Below are positions 61,182 through 64,000 of a stretch of 64,000 bases of DNA, one piece after another. The notes beneath the pieces were generated by a model. That model saw only the letters and a program-made list of their open reading frames with translations. It searched no databases and was not told the DNA's origin. Both the position numbers and the translations under genes were made by a program. Source of the DNA: SPDF01 sp963699825 (lineage in GTDB: Bacteria > Gemmatimonadota > Gemmatimonadetes > Gemmatimonadales > GWC2-71-9); contig CAVOVI010000004.1 of NCBI GenBank assembly GCA_963699825.1, positions 620,001 through 684,000 of the forward strand, read 5' to 3'. Numbering within the stretch: the first letter of the stretch is position 1; each line of letters starts with the position of its first letter.

Positions 61182-64000
61182 CCGAGCACCACCCCCCCGC
61201 GGGCTCCGGCACGCCGTACGTCGCCAAGAATCTCTTCATTCGACGGCCGATCTTCTCGACGGTCATCTCGATCGTGATCGTCCTTCTCGGCGTGGCAGCG
61301 ATCAGCGCCCTGCCGATTTCGCTGTACCCGCGCATCACGCCGCCCAGCGTCAACGTGACCGCGGTCTACCCTGGCGCCACCGCCGAAGACGTCGCCCAGG
61401 CCGTCGCGGCCCCGATCGAGCAGCAGCTCTCCAGCCTGGATGGCCTGCTCTATTTCAAGTCGTCGAACGGCAGCGACGGCACGATGAACCTGTCGATCTA
61501 CTTCGACATCAGCCGCGACCAGGACCTCGCGGCGGTGGACGTCCAGAACCAGGTGAAGCTGGCCGAGCCGCAGTTGCCCGAGGAAGTGCGCCGGCAGGGC
61601 ATCACGGTCAAGAAGTCCCAGCCCGACATCCTCCTGATGGCGGCCCTCACCTCGGATGACCCCCGGTACGACGCCGAGTATCTCAGCAACTATGCCAAGA
61701 TCAATATCGAGGACGAGATCAAGCGGATCACGGGCGTGGGCGACGCCTACGTCTACGGCCAGCTCGAATTCTCGATGTTGCTGCAGCTCGACCCCGACCG
61801 CATGGCGCAGCTCGGCCTGACGGTGGCGGAAGTCACTGCCGCGGTGCGCGAGCAGAACGCAACGAATCCGGGCGGACGGGTGGGCCGGGAACCCTCCCCG
61901 CCCGGTACCGACCTCACCCTCCCGGTCACGACGAAGGGTCGCCTCAAGACGGTCGAGGAGTTCGGCAATATCATTCTGCGGGCGGAGTCGGACGGCAGGA
62001 TCCTCCGGCTCTCCGACGTCGCCGACGTGAAGCTCGGCGCCCGCAACTACGACCTCGCGGGTCGCCTGAACAGCGAGCCTACCACGCTCCTCCTGGTCTA
62101 TAGTCGGGCCGGTGCCAACGCCCTCGACTTGCGGGAGAAGATCGGCGACCGGCTGGAAGAGCTCTCCCGGAATTTCCCTCCCGGCGTCAAGTACACGATC
62201 GCCTACGACACGACCCCGTTCATCGACGCGTCGATCGAGGAAGTGCTCCATACCCTCGTCGAGGCCATGCTCCTGGTGACCCTGGTGGTCTTCATCTTCC
62301 TCCAGAGCTGGCGGACAACGCTGATTCCACTCCTCGCCGTGCCGGTCTCCATTGTCGGGACGTTCGCGGGCATGGCCATGCTCGGCTTCTCGATCAACAT
62401 CCTGACACTCTTCGGCCTGGTGCTGGCCATCGGCATCGTGGTGGACGACGCGATCATCGTCATCGAGAACGTCGAACGGATCATGGCCACGGAACACCTC
62501 GGTGTGGTCGAAGCTACCGACAAGGCGATGACGCGAGGTGACCGGCGCGCTGATCGCCGTGGTGCTCGTCCTCGGCGCCGTCTTTATCCCGGTCGGATTC
62601 ATGGGCGGCATCACTGGCGCCATGTTCATGCAGTTTGCCGTCACGATCGTCGTGTCGGTCACCCTTTCCGGCATCGTGGCGCTTACCCTGACGCCGGCGC
62701 TCTGCACCCTGCTGATCAAGGACGAGCATCCGACCAAGGGGCGGTTCTTCACCTGGTTCAACAACACCTTCGATCGGTTCACCGGGCAGTACATGGGCGG
62801 TGTGCGCGGCGTGCATCGAGCGGCCCCGGACCTTCCTGGCGGCCTTTGCCGTCATCGTCACGTTGATCGTGGTGCTGTTCAAGATCATCCCCGGCGGCTT
62901 CGTGCCCACCGAGGACAAGGGCTACTTCGCCATGGCGGTCCAGCTGCCCGCGGGCGCCTCCAGGCAGCGCACCGACTCGGCCGCCGCGAAGATCGAGGCC
63001 ATCGTGAAGCGCCAGGCCGGCGTCGCGAACGTCATCACGCTGGTCGGGCTGGACTTCATCCAGAACGCCAATCTGACCAATACCGCGGCCGTCTTCGTGA
63101 TGCTCGAGCCGTGGGGAGATCGGACCGATGAGGCCACCAGCATCGGCGCCATCATCGGCGCCGTCAACCGCGAACTGTCGCAGCTGCCAGAGGCCACCGC
63201 CTTCGCCTTCAATCTGCCGGAAATCCCCGGCATGGGCACCACCGCCGGCCTCGAGATGAACCTCCTCGACCGGTCGGGTGGGGATGTGAAGGATTTCGCC
63301 GGGCTGGTCAATGAATTCGTCGGTGTGGCGCGCCAGTCACCCGACATCACCGGCGCCCGCGCCCTCATCGGCGTCAATACGCCGCAGGTGTACGTGACCG
63401 TGGACCGGGAGAAGGTGAAGTCGCTCGGGGTGTCGCTGACCGACGTCTTCCAGACCCTGCAGACGATGCTGTCCGCCGTCTACATCAACGACTTCAACCT
63501 CTTCGGGCGCACCTACCGTGTGCAGGCCGAGGCGCAGCCCCGCTTTCGGATCACCCCAGCCGACATCGGCAAGCTCTACGTACCCGCACCCGGCGGGGCG
63601 ATGGTGCCGATTTCCTCGCTCGTCACCACCGAGTTCATCGGTGGGCCGTCGGTGGTCACCCGCTTCAACGGCTTCACGTCGGCGCTGGTCACCGCGGAGC
63701 CGGCGCCCGGAAAGAGCACCGGGCAGATGATGGCCGCGGTGGAGGCCGCGGCGGCAGGGTTTGCCGACCGCGACATCGACTACGCCTACAGCGGGCAGTC
63801 CTACCAGGAGAAGCTGGCCCAGGCCCAGGGGAGCATGGTGTTCGTGCTCGGCATCATCCTCGTCTTCCTGGTCCTCGCTGCCCAGTATGAGAGCTGGTCG
63901 ATTCCCGTTCGGCGTGCTCCTTGGCGTGCCCTTCGGTGTGCTCGGCGCGCTCATCGGCATCCTGCTGCGCGGCGTCCCGAACGACGTGTACTTCCAGATC
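61178..64000 (+). CDS. RND multidrug efflux permease, AcrB/MexB type (cut by window edge; frameshifts)
   Basis: At least 940 residues inside the window, truncated on the right. NLFIRRPIFSTVISIVIVLL and YPRITPPSVNVTAVYPGATA are the HAE1-type start, SSNGSDGTMNLSIYFD follows, GLVLAIGIVVDDAIIVIENV carries the proton-relay Asp pair (VVDDAIIVIEN), and TGALIAVVLVLGAVFIPVGF, VPTEDKGYFAMAVQLPAGAS and NAATAV-like docking strands continue. Frame breaks near 62538, 62808 and 63900 are consistent with single-base errors. It pairs with the AcrA-like gene just upstream; no TolC gene is inside the window. Confidence 0.9.

Noticed and set aside
1..64000. tRNA, rRNA or a riboswitch
   Set aside because: I looked for cloverleaf arms, T-loop motifs and 16S/23S landmarks by eye and found nothing convincing; a covariance-model scan would settle this.

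Overview
The window is about 64 kb of high-GC bacterial chromosome carrying roughly 65 protein genes. No rRNA, tRNA, CRISPR array, integrase or transposase was recognised. Gene density is high, and many neighbours overlap by 4 nt (ATGA or GTGA), so short co-transcribed blocks dominate. A Ser/Thr kinase fused to a beta-propeller, many small lipoproteins, beta-barrel proteins and TolC/RND systems point to a diderm bacterium. The gene set looks like Gemmatimonadota, probably a metagenome assembly; this placement is inference from gene content.

About 23 genes read correctly only if one or more single bases are added or removed, mostly one extra base in a homopolymer. The defects are clustered (about 1.5-4.1, 6.0-9.7, 20.9-43.6 and 44.3-45.1 kb, and after 62.5 kb), while 14.4-20.9 and 45.1-62.5 kb are clean. 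Sequencing or consensus error is more likely than mass pseudogenisation, so I annotate these as single frameshifted genes.

Layout. 0-4 kb: selD end, RNase H-like protein, zinc-ribbon protein, decarboxylating dehydrogenase, broken DUF2490 gene. 4-6.7 kb: heme oxygenase with an unlisted 36-residue membrane protein and a Fur-like box, a lipoprotein, a TMEM175-type channel, small stress and NTF2-like proteins. 6.8-12.7 kb: thiolase, SPFH protein, 3-hydroxyacyl-CoA dehydrogenase, DUF2231 and DUF116 proteins. 12.8-15.7 kb: glycolate-oxidase-like flavoprotein, thyA, folA. 15.8-19.7 kb: a clean four-gene operon (two ATP-grasp ligases, GNAT, lysine 2,3-aminomutase) ending in a strong terminator; this is my best candidate for an undescribed system. 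19.8-25.7 kb: DUF962 protein, sugar isomerase-like protein, phosphatase-like lipoprotein, outer membrane protein, kinase-propeller. 25.8-34.7 kb: carbohydrate block (GH20, GMC oxidoreductase with its subunit 3, two Gfo/Idh/MocA oxidoreductases, MFS permease, DUF1080 hydrolase) resembling a 3-keto-glycoside pathway. 34.9-36.6 kb: DUF4440-like, SRPBCC and rhomboid proteins. 36.8-43.6 kb: Cus-type copper efflux operon ending in an internally deleted Cu-ATPase. 43.7-47 kb: membrane protein, exonuclease, oligopeptide-binding protein, PspC. 47.2-53.9 kb: sigma-54 activator between two lipoproteins, TPR protein, EF-G2, glycine-zipper protein, BFD-like ferredoxin. 53.9-59 kb: histidine kinase, uridine kinase, a small periplasmic protein and an octaheme cytochrome-TPR fusion. 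59-64 kb: hydrolase-like protein and an AcrA/AcrB-type pump running off the end.

Four repeat families sit between genes. The most striking is a set of GC-rich 8-bp tandem repeats that begin at or within about 15 bp of a stop codon at seven loci. The others are REP-like palindromes with ATAC/GTAT loops, paired hairpins with GNRA-type loops, and a long inverted repeat present twice.
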